A stretch of 64,000 bases of DNA from RGIG7213 sp045540335 (GCA_045540335.1 JAZQHC010000036.1:72461-136460); one strand, 5' to 3'. Counted from the stretch's first letter, positions 41,979 to 50,098 are shown. The notes: a model not told the origin generated them from the sequence alone. Made by a program: numbers and translations.

Positions 41979-42206
41979 ATGAAAAAAATAATATCGTTGA
42001 TGATAGTTGTTGCCGTTCTGTGCACGTCTTGCGTTTCTCTGTCAGTATTGGCAACGGAATCGCATGATTCGGGCAGCTTTTCAGATGAAGTGCCGCATGA
42101 AGAAAATCCCTCAACGGGTGATTGCCTGTTTATATGCTCTGTCGTCGCGGCGGTCGTAAGTCTATGCGTGCTTTATCTTATAATGCGAAGAAAATACATA
42201 AAGTAA
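41979..42206 (+). CDS. tiny surface protein with NPSTG sorting-like motif
   Basis: 75 residues. Signal peptide (about 1-26, cleavage likely after VLA), an acidic stretch of about 25 residues (HDSGSFSDEVPHEE), then NPSTGD directly followed by a membrane helix and a basic tail (RRKYIK). This is the order of a C-terminal wall-sorting signal, with NPSTG in place of LPxTG. A sortase could attach the short acidic peptide to the wall; no sortase is in the window. Own promoter and terminator. GAAAGGCAGG precedes the ATG. Confidence 0.75.
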   Translation: MKKIISLMIVVAVLCTSCVSLSVLATESHDSGSFSDEVPHEENPSTGDCLFICSVVAAVVSLCVLYLIMRRKYIK

Positions 42207-42230
42207 AAAGCCGAAAGGCTTTTTTCTTTT
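42207..42230 (+). terminator. Rho-independent terminator
   Basis: AAAGCC-GAAA-GGCTTT with a GNRA-type loop, followed by a T-rich tract. Confidence 0.88.
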
Positions 42231-42337
42231 TTTCGTATATTTTCAAATTCGCCTGCATACCGTAATTAAATACTAACTTAAAGGCGGTGTTTTTTCCATT
42301 TGCAAATGTAAAGTATTTGTTAAGCATCCGTAGCAAA

Positions 42338-42351
42338 TGTCAAATATGACA
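42338..42351. promoter_or_regulatory. operator-like palindrome TGTCA-AATA-TGACA
   Basis: Perfect 5-bp arms with a 4-nt centre, ending 31 bp upstream of the -35 of the lipoprotein promoter. The binding factor is unknown. Confidence 0.4.
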
Positions 42352-42382
42352 AAATACCTCTCTTTTTGCCTTTATAGTGCTG

Positions 42383-42411
42383 TTGACTTTTTATTTATTT
42401 TGTGTTATCAT
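42383..42411 (+). promoter_or_regulatory. sigma-A promoter for the small lipoprotein
   Basis: TTGACT (42383-42388), 17 nt spacer, TATCAT (42406-42411). Confidence 0.75.
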
Positions 42412-42470
42412 GAAAGTAGGGATAGTATCACTATTATAAAACGAGTAAATTTCTTATTACAGGTTCGGCT

Positions 42471-42791
42471 ATGAAAAAATTTTTGTGTATTATATCTTCT
42501 TTTGTTCTGCTTTTCTCTTTAGGCTGCACTTCTGAAAAAGACCTTAACGAAAAACGTCTTACCATCGTTGAAAGTGTAACCAAATGCAACGCCATAGAAG
42601 AGGATTGGTTTTTCGCCTACGACAGCGAGGGCGAATGGTATAAGGTGCTTTGGCCCGATACAGACAATCTTTCCGAAGGCGACGAGTTAACGGTTTTTTA
42701 TGAAGAAATAACGGAAATTTCATACGAATCGGGCTACCCCGACGGATATACCCCAAAACTGCAAATAACGGCAAAAAAGGTGAAAAAGTAA
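42471..42791 (+). CDS. small lipoprotein of unknown function
   Basis: 106 residues. Lipoprotein signal with lipobox LFSLGC at about residue 20, then a compact beta-rich domain (EEDWFFAYDSEGEWYKVLWPDTDNL, GDELTVFYEEITEI). The domain has an OB-like look, as in small exported proteins carrying DUF3221-type folds, but I cannot assign it. It is followed 1 nt later by the permuted-papain-like gene, so both are probably one transcript. Confidence 0.75.
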   Translation: MKKFLCIISSFVLLFSLGCTSEKDLNEKRLTIVESVTKCNAIEEDWFFAYDSEGEWYKVLWPDTDNLSEGDELTVFYEEITEISYESGYPDGYTPKLQITAKKVKK

Positions 42792-42792
42792 T

Positions 42793-43395
42793 ATGCAAAA
42801 GCCCATTTTCGTAGTGATATCAAAAACAAACACAACAGTGGGTACGCAAAGCTTGGCAAATGCATATAATCACGTGTCTATTTCCTTTTCTAAAGACCTT
42901 AACGTGATGTACGCCTTTTCGCGCTACCGCATAAATTCGCCGCTTGTGGGCGGCTTCGTGGCAGAAAAGCCTGCACGGTATCTTCTTAACGATATCCCTA
43001 CGCCGATAAAAATATATATGCTTATGGCTGATGAAGAGGATTACGACGCCATACGCGGCAAAATAGATAAATTTGCAAAAAACAGAAAACGCTATATATA
43101 CAACACCTACGGCGCAATAGCGCGCAGTATGGGAAAAGAAAAAAAGGTTAAAAACGCATTTACAAACGTTGAATTCGTGTGTAACGTGCTTGAGATAAAG
43201 GGCGTTAAAACGATACAGCATCTGGAAAGAGAGTTAGAGTTTTTCCGTGTTTACACGGGCACGCTTGAAAAATATCTTCACGGCGAATACGAGTGCGACG
43301 ACGTGTATTTTTCCCGCCGCCATCCTATGAAGGTGGTTGGCGAAACGGTATCGCACTTTGCAAAATTAACCAAGCGAAGCATATTTGGAAAATAA
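42793..43395 (+). CDS. permuted papain-like (NlpC/P60-related) protein, catalytic Cys apparently displaced
   Basis: 200 residues. The N-terminal part (FVVISKTNTTVGT, then YNHVSISF with a conserved His, YAFSRY, PLVGGFV) matches a clostridial family related to permuted NlpC/P60 amidases. Homologues as I recall them have FCSQFV near the middle; here the segment is FTNVEFVCNVL, so the usual Cys position is Thr or Asn and a Cys lies six residues later. Activity is uncertain. No signal peptide. Translated together with the lipoprotein upstream. Confidence 0.65.
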   Translation: MQKPIFVVISKTNTTVGTQSLANAYNHVSISFSKDLNVMYAFSRYRINSPLVGGFVAEKPARYLLNDIPTPIKIYMLMADEEDYDAIRGKIDKFAKNRKRYIYNTYGAIARSMGKEKKVKNAFTNVEFVCNVLEIKGVKTIQHLERELEFFRVYTGTLEKYLHGEYECDDVYFSRRHPMKVVGETVSHFAKLTKRSIFGK

Positions 43396-43407
43396 TTCGG
43401 AGGTTTT

Positions 43408-44070
43408 ATGATAAAAGCATCAGATCTGTTCGATCTTTCACATACGATAGCAGCAGAATTTATAAATTCATTCGATCATCCGTACGAAGCACTTCCGCAC
43501 ATAAAAGCATACGTGCAAGATCTTTGCGAAACTCTTGATAAAGACAGGTACTATTCCCCGGCACCGGGCGTGTGGATATCAAATTCCGCAACTGTTGCAC
43601 CCACGGCGTATATCGCCGCACCCACTATTATTTGTGCAGGTGCCGAAATAAGGCACTGCGCGTACATTCGCGGCAGCGTAATAGTCGGTCAAGGGTGCGT
43701 TGTGGGTAATTCTACCGAGTTGAAAAACTGCATTCTTTTTGATAACGTGCAGGTTCCGCACTACAACTACGTGGGCGATTCTATTTTGGGATATAAAGCG
43801 CACCTTGGCGCAGGCGTTATAGCTTCAAATTTAAAAAGCGATAAATCCAATATTTCGATAAAATGCGGCAACACCGTAATTCAAACGGGGTTGCGTAAGT
43901 TTGGCGCACTTGTAGGCGATTTTGCAGAGGTTGGCTGTAACAGCGTGTTAAATCCCGGTACTGTAATAGGCAGAGGTGCGGCGGTTTACCCCACAAGCAA
44001 CGTGCGCGGGGTAATTCCCGAAAACTGCATATTTAAAAATGCAAAAAATATCATAATTAAAAAAATGTAA
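43408..44070 (+). CDS. stand-alone left-handed beta-helix acyltransferase (GlmU C-terminal-like)
   Basis: 220 residues. An N-terminal helical segment, then hexapeptide repeats from about residue 55 (ATVAPTAYIAAPTIICAGAEI, SVIVGQGCVVGNSTELKNCI), a loop YNYVGDSILG, and further coils. This is the fold of the acetyltransferase half of GlmU. It is directly followed by glmM, so it probably acetylates glucosamine-1-phosphate made by GlmM for wall synthesis. No uridylyltransferase domain is present; another gene would have to supply it. Confidence 0.85.
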   Translation: MIKASDLFDLSHTIAAEFINSFDHPYEALPHIKAYVQDLCETLDKDRYYSPAPGVWISNSATVAPTAYIAAPTIICAGAEIRHCAYIRGSVIVGQGCVVGNSTELKNCILFDNVQVPHYNYVGDSILGYKAHLGAGVIASNLKSDKSNISIKCGNTVIQTGLRKFGALVGDFAEVGCNSVLNPGTVIGRGAAVYPTSNVRGVIPENCIFKNAKNIIIKKM

Positions 44071-44088
44071 TTTAAAGGGGAAATATAT

Positions 44089-45444
44089 ATGGGTCGTTTA
44101 TTTGGTACAGATGGCGTAAGAGGTATCGCCAATGCCGAGCTTTCGTGCGAGCTTGCAATGAATATAGGCAGGGCGGCGGCATCTGTTTTAACAAGCGGAA
44201 CAAGGCGCAGGCCCGTTTTCGTAATAGGAAGCGATACGCGTATGTCGTCTGATATGCTTGTTTGCGCGGTAACAGCGGGGCTTTGCTCTGTCGGGGCAGA
44301 CGTTATAAATCTCGGCGTAGTGCCTACACCTGCAGTTGCGTATCTCGTAGGAAAATACAAGGCCGATGCAGGCGTGATGATATCCGCATCGCACAACCCT
44401 GCAAAATTCAATGGTATAAAGCTTTTCTCGGGCGACGGATACAAATTGCCCGACATGATAGAAGAACAGATAGAATCCCTCGTTTTAGACGAAGAAAATG
44501 CTTCCATTCAGCTTCCCACAGGCGGCGAATTGGGCAAAATATACAGCGGCTATAACGCAATAAAGGATTATACAGACCATATAAAATCCTCTGTTCCAAA
44601 CTCGCTTGACGGGTTGCGTATCGCGGTGGACTGTGCAAACGGCTCTGCCTCGGTAACGGCTGAAAAGCTGTTTTCGTCGCTTGGGGCAGAATGTACGTTT
44701 ATGAACTGCACGCCCGACGGCGAAAACATTAACGACAAGTGCGGCTCTACCCATATGGAAGGGCTTGCCGCATTCGTAAAGGAAAACGGGCTTGATGCAG
44801 GTATCGCCTTCGACGGCGATGCAGACAGATGCCTTTGTGTTGACGAAAACGGCAACCTTATCGACGGCGATATGATAATGGCTATCTGCGCGCTTGACCT
44901 TTCACAAAGAGGAAAATTAAACAAAAATACGGTTGTCGGCACTATAATGACAAACTTCGGCTTTGGAAAATTCTGTGAAGAAAACAACCTTCGCTTTATC
45001 GCCACCAAGGTAGGCGACAGATTCGTGCTTGAAGAAATGCTTCTTGAAGAATACGATTTCGGCGGCGAGCAATCGGGCCACATCATCTTCCGCGATTTTG
45101 CCACCACGGGCGACGGACAGTTAACCGCAGTGCAGCTTCTTTCCCACATGAAAAGAAGCGGAAAGAAGCTTTCCGAATTGGCAAGCGTAATGAAGCGCTA
45201 TCCGCAGGTAATGGTAAACCTTGAAATATCTGCAGAAGGCAAATTGCAGTTCTATACGAACAGGGTCGTTAAAAACGCACTTGATGCAGCCAAAAAATCG
45301 CTTGGCAAAACAGGCAGGGTGGTGGTACGCCCCTCGGGTACAGAGCCTTTGATACGTATCATGGCAGAGGGCGACGACGATGCCGCCATCAGAAAAGCAG
45401 TAGATGATATCGCGCAAACCATAAAAGAACAGTTGATAAAATAA
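44089..45444 (+). CDS. glmM: phosphoglucosamine mutase
   Basis: 451 residues, normal length. Active-site phosphoserine in SASHNPAKFNGIKLF near residue 100, the metal loop DGDADRCL near residue 240, the sugar-binding GGEQSGH near residue 325 and the C-terminal phosphate loop RPSGTEPLIRIM. It interconverts glucosamine-6-phosphate and glucosamine-1-phosphate for peptidoglycan precursors. It follows the acyltransferase by 18 nt with AAAGGGG upstream. No glmS ribozyme was seen. Confidence 0.97.
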   Translation: MGRLFGTDGVRGIANAELSCELAMNIGRAAASVLTSGTRRRPVFVIGSDTRMSSDMLVCAVTAGLCSVGADVINLGVVPTPAVAYLVGKYKADAGVMISASHNPAKFNGIKLFSGDGYKLPDMIEEQIESLVLDEENASIQLPTGGELGKIYSGYNAIKDYTDHIKSSVPNSLDGLRIAVDCANGSASVTAEKLFSSLGAECTFMNCTPDGENINDKCGSTHMEGLAAFVKENGLDAGIAFDGDADRCLCVDENGNLIDGDMIMAICALDLSQRGKLNKNTVVGTIMTNFGFGKFCEENNLRFIATKVGDRFVLEEMLLEEYDFGGEQSGHIIFRDFATTGDGQLTAVQLLSHMKRSGKKLSELASVMKRYPQVMVNLEISAEGKLQFYTNRVVKNALDAAKKSLGKTGRVVVRPSGTEPLIRIMAEGDDDAAIRKAVDDIAQTIKEQLIK

Positions 45445-45489
45445 AAAAGATATAATTCCCTTCGGGGTTTTATATACGCACTTCGGTGC

Positions 45490-45534
45490 AAGCCCTGAGA
45501 TTATAAGTAGGGGGGAAAATCTCAGGGCTTTTTA
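45490..45534 (+). terminator. Rho-independent terminator after glmM
   Basis: Perfect 13-bp stem AAGCCCTGAGATT / AATCTCAGGGCTT, 15-nt loop containing G6, then a T-rich tract. Confidence 0.9.
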
Positions 45535-45877
45535 TTGTTTACCGAAAACAACCTGCAGGTGGTTCGATAAAGGATATTTTCGATTAGTAATTCCGCCGCA
45601 GCGATAGGCTCCTTCTGAAAGGAAGCTGTCGAGCGAATGCAGACTGAGGTACAGTTCGTAATGATAAAATTCAGCAAAACGGCACTGTAACGCAGGCCCC
45701 TTCCACCGCGTTGCGGTTTCCCTTCCTCTTTGAGGAAGGCTTTGAATTGCCACGTCTGTGGCGGCATGCCAAATGCTTCGGTGGGCTTTAAGCCCCGCCG
45801 GCAACACGCCCTTATAGGGTTAAGCAAGCCGCCGGATTAGACGGCGGTGGTTATGACTTGCCAAAATATCGTTACTA
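45535..45877. repeat. degenerate intergenic hairpin-repeat element
   Basis: This gene-free stretch has several inverted repeats: CCTTCCTC-TTT-GAGGAAGG (near 45723), CCGCC-GGATTAGA-GGCGG (near 45840), and segments such as GCTGTCGAGCGAATGCAGAC with CTGAGG, which recall dispersed repeats common in gut Firmicutes. Long frames on the minus strand exist but have no ribosome-binding site and are read as artefacts of the repeat. Its first bases share CGAAAAC-ACCTGCA with the intergenic start at 57377. Confidence 0.5.
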
Positions 45878-45910
45878 TATAAAAACGCCGGCGCAGTTGC
45901 GTCGGCGTTA
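45878..45910 (-). terminator. terminator of the leucine-rich-repeat gene
   Basis: On the minus strand AACGCCGACGCA pairs with GCGCCGGCGTT (one mismatch), followed by a T tract. Confidence 0.85.
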
Positions 45911-45935
45911 AAGCTTATTTGATAAAATACGTTTA

Positions 45936-47111
45936 TTATTTTTTCTTTTTAATAACGAAGAACGCCGCACCGCCTGCCAGCACTGCAACACCCACAACAA
46001 TAGCTATTATAACAGATGTGGAAGATTTTTCTTCATTTTTCGCACCGCTGCCTACATCATCGGTATCGTTTATACCTGCGGTCGCACTATCAGTTTCAGG
46101 CTTCGTTTCGCCATCTGCTTGCGTATCTGTTACAGCTTGCGTGGATTCGCCGTCTTCAACAGGCGTGCTTGCCTCGGTTGTTGTAGATACAGCTTCGGTA
46201 ACGGCAGATTCGGGCGCACTTGTTTCAGGCGCGCTTGTTTCGGGGGCACTCGTTTCGGGCGCACTCGTTTCAGGCGCGCTTGTTTCGGGGGCGCTTGTTT
46301 CGGGCGCGGACATCTCTGAAGCGAATACTACAATCGACTTCAAATCAACGTCGTCGTCAAACGCGCCTTCAACGATGTTTATTTTATCCCAATCCTCTTT
46401 CTCGCCGTCATAATATATTTTTTGAAGATTCTCGCATTGAAAAAATGCTGATTCGCCAATAAACGTAACGCTTTTTGGAATTTTGATATAAGGCAGCCTC
46501 CTGCAGGCGTTAAATGCTGTATCCTCTATACGCTGCACCCCATCGGGAATAGTTACCGAGGTAAGCTTTGTGCAACCGCCAAACGTTCCCTGCTTTATGC
46601 TTTTCACACCCTTGGGGATAGAAATAGATGTAATAGACGAGCATTCCGAAAAAGCAAACGAATCTATATCAGTAACGCCGGCAGGTATCCTTACAGATTG
46701 TATGCCCGTGCAACGCACAAATGCATTTACGCCTATATACGTTACACCGTCGGGAATGTTCATCGATGTAATGCCTTTGCAATCAAAAAACGCAAATTCA
46801 TTTATTCTTTTAACCGTATCGGCAATTTTTACAGAGGTTACATTTTCACACTTGTGAAACGCGTAAGCGCCAATACTTGTAATGCCGTTTTCAATAACTA
46901 TTTTTTTAATCCATTGGCGTTGCGGATACCATTCGGCACGGTCGAAATCGTAGCCGCTGTTTTTCATATCTCCGCTGCCGCTTATAGTCAGCGTGCCTGC
47001 ATCGTCAATATTCCAGGTTATATTGCTTGCACTTGCAGAAACGGCTGCAAGCGGTGATACGGAAAGCATCAATACCGCAAGCAATACGGATAAAAGCTTT
47101 ATTTTTTTCAT
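45936..47111 (-). CDS. BspA-type leucine-rich-repeat surface protein
   Basis: 391 residues. Signal peptide (about 1-28), an N-terminal beta segment (TWNIDDAGTLTISGSGDM), about seven LRR_5 repeats of 23 residues (ENVTSVKIADTVKRINEFAF pattern), then a Thr/Ser/Pro/Glu linker with SAPET repeated six times plus SAPES, more acidic sequence, and a C-terminal membrane helix ending KKKK. No LPxTG motif. BspA-type proteins act as adhesins in the gut and mouth; here anchoring is by the C-terminal helix. Own terminator downstream. Confidence 0.9.
   Translation of the reverse strand: MKKIKLLSVLLAVLMLSVSPLAAVSASASNITWNIDDAGTLTISGSGDMKNSGYDFDRAEWYPQRQWIKKIVIENGITSIGAYAFHKCENVTSVKIADTVKRINEFAFFDCKGITSMNIPDGVTYIGVNAFVRCTGIQSVRIPAGVTDIDSFAFSECSSITSISIPKGVKSIKQGTFGGCTKLTSVTIPDGVQRIEDTAFNACRRLPYIKIPKSVTFIGESAFFQCENLQKIYYDGEKEDWDKINIVEGAFDDDVDLKSIVVFASEMSAPETSAPETSAPETSAPETSAPETSAPETSAPESAVTEAVSTTTEASTPVEDGESTQAVTDTQADGETKPETDSATAGINDTDDVGSGAKNEEKSSTSVIIAIVVGVAVLAGGAAFFVIKKKK
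46207..46313 (-). repeat. 15-bp tandem repeat encoding SAPET
   Basis: Seven near-identical 15-bp units within the leucine-rich-repeat gene encode SAPET six times and SAPES. Units differ at synonymous positions, suggesting slippage or recombination with later drift. Number of copies may vary between strains. Confidence 0.9.
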
Positions 47112-47194
47112 ATTTTCCTCCGATAAGCGTTTTACGCTTTCATTTTACTGTCAAGCAAATAATGCTTTTTAAACCTATATATGTAAAAAAGCTT

Positions 47195-47245
47195 CTTACA
47201 AAGCAATCCCGCAAGCCGTTTTCACGGTTTGCGGGGATTTTTGTA
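47195..47245 (-). terminator. hairpin after jag
   Basis: CCCGCAAGCCGT / ACGGTTTGCGGG (one mismatch) with a short TTTC loop. The T-tract is better on the plus strand, so its use by the jag transcript is likely but not certain. Confidence 0.55.
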
Positions 47246-47251
47246 TATAGA

Positions 47252-47890
47252 TTATATTTTAGGCTTTCTGTCAAGTGCGATAACAACCTTGCGGTTTGTT
47301 TCCTGCCCTACGGAGAAGGTAGTTACACCTTCAATATCCTGCACTTGAGAGTGGATAATGCGGCGTTCCTGCGCCGTCATCGGTTCTAACGTAATATTTC
47401 TTCTTGTCTTTCTAACCTTTTCTGCCGTGCGCTTTGCAAGGTTTTTAAGCGTTTCCTCGCGCTTTGCGCGGTAGTTTTCTATATCAAGGTTGATGCGAAC
47501 GTATTCCTTACCCTCTTTATTTCTGTTTGCGGAAAGGTTTACAAGGTACTGCAGTGAATCAAGCGTATCGCCGTGGTGGCCGATAAGCACGCCTGCATTT
47601 TCGCCGCTAAGCGTTATTTTAACGCTGTCGTCCCCTTCGGAAACGTTGATTTCCGCATCTATGCCCATATTGGCAATAAGGGTCTTCAAAAAATCTGTTG
47701 CAGTTTCAACGGGGGATACCGTATATGTTATCTTTACCTTTGCAGGCGTTGCCCCCATTCCGAGGAAGCCCTTTTTAGCTTCTTCCAGAACCTCTACGGT
47801 AACATCTGCAACGTCAACACCAAGCTGCGCGCATCCTTCGGATACTGCCGCCTCGGTAGTTTTGCCCGTAACAACGAGTTCTTTTTTCAT
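47252..47890 (-). CDS. jag: Jag/KhpB RNA-binding protein
   Basis: 212 residues. N-terminal Jag domain (TGKTTEAAVSEGCAQLGV, then KKGFLGMG), KH domain with GENAGVLIGHHGDTLDSLQYL at about 105-125, and an R3H domain at the C-terminus (ERRIIHSQVQDIEGVTTFSVGQETNRKVVI). KhpB pairs with KhpA as an RNA chaperone affecting division and wall growth. It directly follows yidC, the usual order rpmH-rnpA-yidD-yidC-jag. Confidence 0.95.
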   Translation of the reverse strand: MKKELVVTGKTTEAAVSEGCAQLGVDVADVTVEVLEEAKKGFLGMGATPAKVKITYTVSPVETATDFLKTLIANMGIDAEINVSEGDDSVKITLSGENAGVLIGHHGDTLDSLQYLVNLSANRNKEGKEYVRINLDIENYRAKREETLKNLAKRTAEKVRKTRRNITLEPMTAQERRIIHSQVQDIEGVTTFSVGQETNRKVVIALDRKPKI

Positions 47891-49150
47891 TTATTTATTT
47901 CCTTCACTGTTGTTTTCTTCGTTTTGTTCTTTGTCTTCGCCTTTGATATCCGCCTTGGATATCATTGCGTTTTTGCCTTTTTTTGCAGCGTTTTCTTCGC
48001 GGTGCTTTGCGAAGATGCCGTCGTCTTCCATCGAATCGTCTGTGCCCCTTCTGGGAATATACTCTTCATCATCGTCTATATGGTGCAAAGAGCGTTTTGC
48101 CGCATTTTGCTTGTTCTGTACGGCCTGTGCCTTGCGTGCAGCGGCAGCCTCTTTTTCGGCTTCCTTTTGAAGGCGCTTTATTTCTTCGTCCGAAAGCTTC
48201 GGAACGGGGAACATTTTTGAAAGCGCTATCTGCTGTGCCAAGCCGAGAACATTCTGATATACCCAGTAAAATGCAAGTGCAGTGGGCAAGCTATAACTGA
48301 CAAATGCAGACAATGCAGGCGCCAATATATCCATCATTTTCATTGAAGGATTGTTTTGTACGTCTGCGCCTGCGGGCTGGTAGGTGAATTTTCTTTGCAA
48401 TTTCATCGTTGCGTACATTGCAATAAATACCACCACCGGAACAAGGAAATACCACAGCGCCTGCTCGTTCGGCTGTATAGCTAAATCAATAAAGCCGAAA
48501 AGCTTGAAGTTAGGCATTTCTTGCTGTGTAAGACGGTATGCGATATCTTCTTTAAATACTGCCCAATCCGTTATCTGTGCGCCGTTTACCGTTGTAGCAC
48601 CTGTGGGAACTACGCCGTCAACGGGCAAAGCGTCGATAATCTTTTGCGCGTTGCCTTCACCGCTGATAAAGTTAAGTATCTTTATAGTAGATGTATAGGC
48701 ATTTCCCGCAGCATTCGATACGATACCTTGTACGCGGTTATACGCTTCGGTTACAGCCTCTATCTGGGCAACGCCGAAACGGCACACGTAGTAAAGAGGA
48801 TTTTGGATTATCGCATACAGAGAGTAGAGTATTGGAAGCTGTAGCAGCATGGGCAGGCAACCGCCGAATTGGCTGTACCCTTCCTTTTGATACATCTCCT
48901 GTATCTCCATTTGCATGTTTTGCTGTGATGTTCTGTCTGTACGCCCGTTGTACTTCTTCTTTATTGCTAATTCCTTCGGGCGAAGCGATGCCGCTTTAAC
49001 CTGGTTTTTTTGCTGTTTTATTCCAAACGGGAACAGAAGCAACTTGATTATCAGGGCGAACAAAAACAGCGCCAAGGCATAATTATGGAATGATATCTTG
49101 TCGCAGAATATCATTACATATTTCAATAATTCGGCAATCCAATCAAACAT
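47891..49150 (-). CDS. yidC: membrane protein insertase YidC
   Basis: 419 residues. Five membrane helices: first near residue 20, then NYALALFLFALIIKLLLFPF, the insertase motif GGCLPMLLQLPILYSLYAII, and two later ones (LWYFLVPVVVFIAMYA, SYSLPTALAFYWVYQNVLGL). The long cytosolic tail is Lys/Glu-rich. It inserts membrane proteins with or without SecYEG. Gram-positive type without the large periplasmic domain. No lipobox is visible at the N-terminus, unlike Bacillus SpoIIIJ. Confidence 0.96.
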   Translation of the reverse strand: MFDWIAELLKYVMIFCDKISFHNYALALFLFALIIKLLLFPFGIKQQKNQVKAASLRPKELAIKKKYNGRTDRTSQQNMQMEIQEMYQKEGYSQFGGCLPMLLQLPILYSLYAIIQNPLYYVCRFGVAQIEAVTEAYNRVQGIVSNAAGNAYTSTIKILNFISGEGNAQKIIDALPVDGVVPTGATTVNGAQITDWAVFKEDIAYRLTQQEMPNFKLFGFIDLAIQPNEQALWYFLVPVVVFIAMYATMKLQRKFTYQPAGADVQNNPSMKMMDILAPALSAFVSYSLPTALAFYWVYQNVLGLAQQIALSKMFPVPKLSDEEIKRLQKEAEKEAAAARKAQAVQNKQNAAKRSLHHIDDDEEYIPRRGTDDSMEDDGIFAKHREENAAKKGKNAMISKADIKGEDKEQNEENNSEGNK

Positions 49151-49159
49151 TTACGCGCC

Positions 49160-49405
49160 TTACTCCTCTTTTTTTCTTTTTTCTTTTCTTCTTTTTTCGG
49201 GAACGGGGTCATACCCGCCTTTACAAAAAGGGTTGCACCGCAGGATGCGCCACAATGAAAGACAAAAGCCCACAAAAAAACCGCGCTTTAAAAATGCCTC
49301 ATACGCGTATTGCGAGCATGACGGCGTAAACCGGCAGCACGGCCCTTTCAAGGGCGAAATAAACCGTTGATACAAACGGATAGCATACATAAAAACGTAT
49401 TTCAT
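49160..49405 (-). CDS. yidD: membrane insertion efficiency factor YidD
   Basis: 81 residues with the full family signature: RFISPLKGPCCRFTPSCSQY near residue 14 and CNPFCKGGYDPVP near residue 57, followed by a Lys/Arg/Glu tail. It assists YidC and overlaps rnpA by 4 nt. Confidence 0.96.
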   Translation of the reverse strand: MKYVFMYAIRLYQRFISPLKGPCCRFTPSCSQYAYEAFLKRGFFVGFCLSLWRILRCNPFCKGGYDPVPEKRRKEKRKKEE

Positions 49406-49779
49406 CCAATCAGCATCCCCGTTTTTTTAAGACCTTCGATAAGGTCATTATACACTTCGTTGGTTTTTACTTTTGTCGCTTCTTGTCTGGCGGCGATAAC
49501 TACCAGATATCCCGTCTTGATTTTATGTGTTTTATGTGCTTGATAAAAAGCCTCACGCATGACCCTTTTTGCCCTGTTTCGGGCGGGTGCACCGCCGAGT
49601 TTCTTAGTGACGGTAAAACCGACACGGTTAATCCTCGATTTTAATGGATTTTCTCGCTGTAAACGGTTGGCGTGATAATCGGGTAAAACATACACGCAAA
49701 CGGTACGCAAAACGGCACGCTTGCCCTTGGCGTACGTTTTTGAGAATAAATGGTTTTCCTTAATGGCATAGAACTTCAT
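49402..49779 (-). CDS. rnpA: ribonuclease P protein component
   Basis: 125 residues. The RNR-type motif ARNRAKRVMREAF at about residues 75-87 is the family signature, with FTVTKKLGG just before. It binds the RNase P RNA and helps mature the 5' ends of tRNAs. Downstream of rpmH with an 85-nt gap holding a hairpin. Confidence 0.96.
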   Translation of the reverse strand: MKFYAIKENHLFSKTYAKGKRAVLRTVCVYVLPDYHANRLQRENPLKSRINRVGFTVTKKLGGAPARNRAKRVMREAFYQAHKTHKIKTGYLVVIAARQEATKVKTNEVYNDLIEGLKKTGMLIG

Positions 49780-49824
49780 CGCTTATGTCCTGCCTGCTGG
49801 TATAAAATTTTAAATAAAATTACA

Positions 49825-49845
49825 CCCTCGCCGTTCGACGAGGGG
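49825..49845 (-). terminator. hairpin/attenuator between rpmH and rnpA
   Basis: CCCTCG and CGAGGG arms extended by CG pairs, followed on the minus strand by a T-rich stretch. Partial termination here would give more L34 than RnpA. Confidence 0.6.
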
Positions 49846-49864
49846 GTAACGGTGTTACTGTTAA

Positions 49865-49999
49865 TCAGTAAGTAAGCCTTGCTCTGCCTTTGGCGCGTCT
49901 TCTTTTAAGCACTTTTCTGCCATTGGCTGTTCTCATTCTTTTTCTGAAGCCGTGTTCCTTTTTTCTTTGGCGTTTTTTAGGCTGATAGGTTCTGAGCAT
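49865..49999 (-). CDS. rpmH: 50S ribosomal protein L34
   Basis: 44 residues, highly basic, with the family signature TYQPKKRQRKKEHGFRKRM. The start at 49999 is chosen because AAAGGAGGAG lies just upstream and L34 begins exactly here; the longer open frame upstream is not coding. In many bacteria dnaA lies divergently beside rpmH; here a small lipoprotein gene takes that place. Confidence 0.98.
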   Translation of the reverse strand: MLRTYQPKKRQRKKEHGFRKRMRTANGRKVLKRRRAKGRARLTY

Positions 50000-50098
50000 T
50001 TTGTCTCCTCCTTTAATATAAACGGAATAATTATATACAGATGCCCCGATTACAGCACCGACATAATCTGTTACTGCTTGTATTTGACAAGCGGTATT

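Noticed and set aside
45522..45827. Open frame of about 100 codons on the minus strand after glmM
   Set aside because: No ribosome-binding site, overlaps the glmM terminator, and its sequence follows the hairpin repeats; a known kind of spurious frame.
46119..46462. Long frames antisense to the SAPET repeats
   Set aside because: They arise from the repeat's codon periodicity; no start signals.
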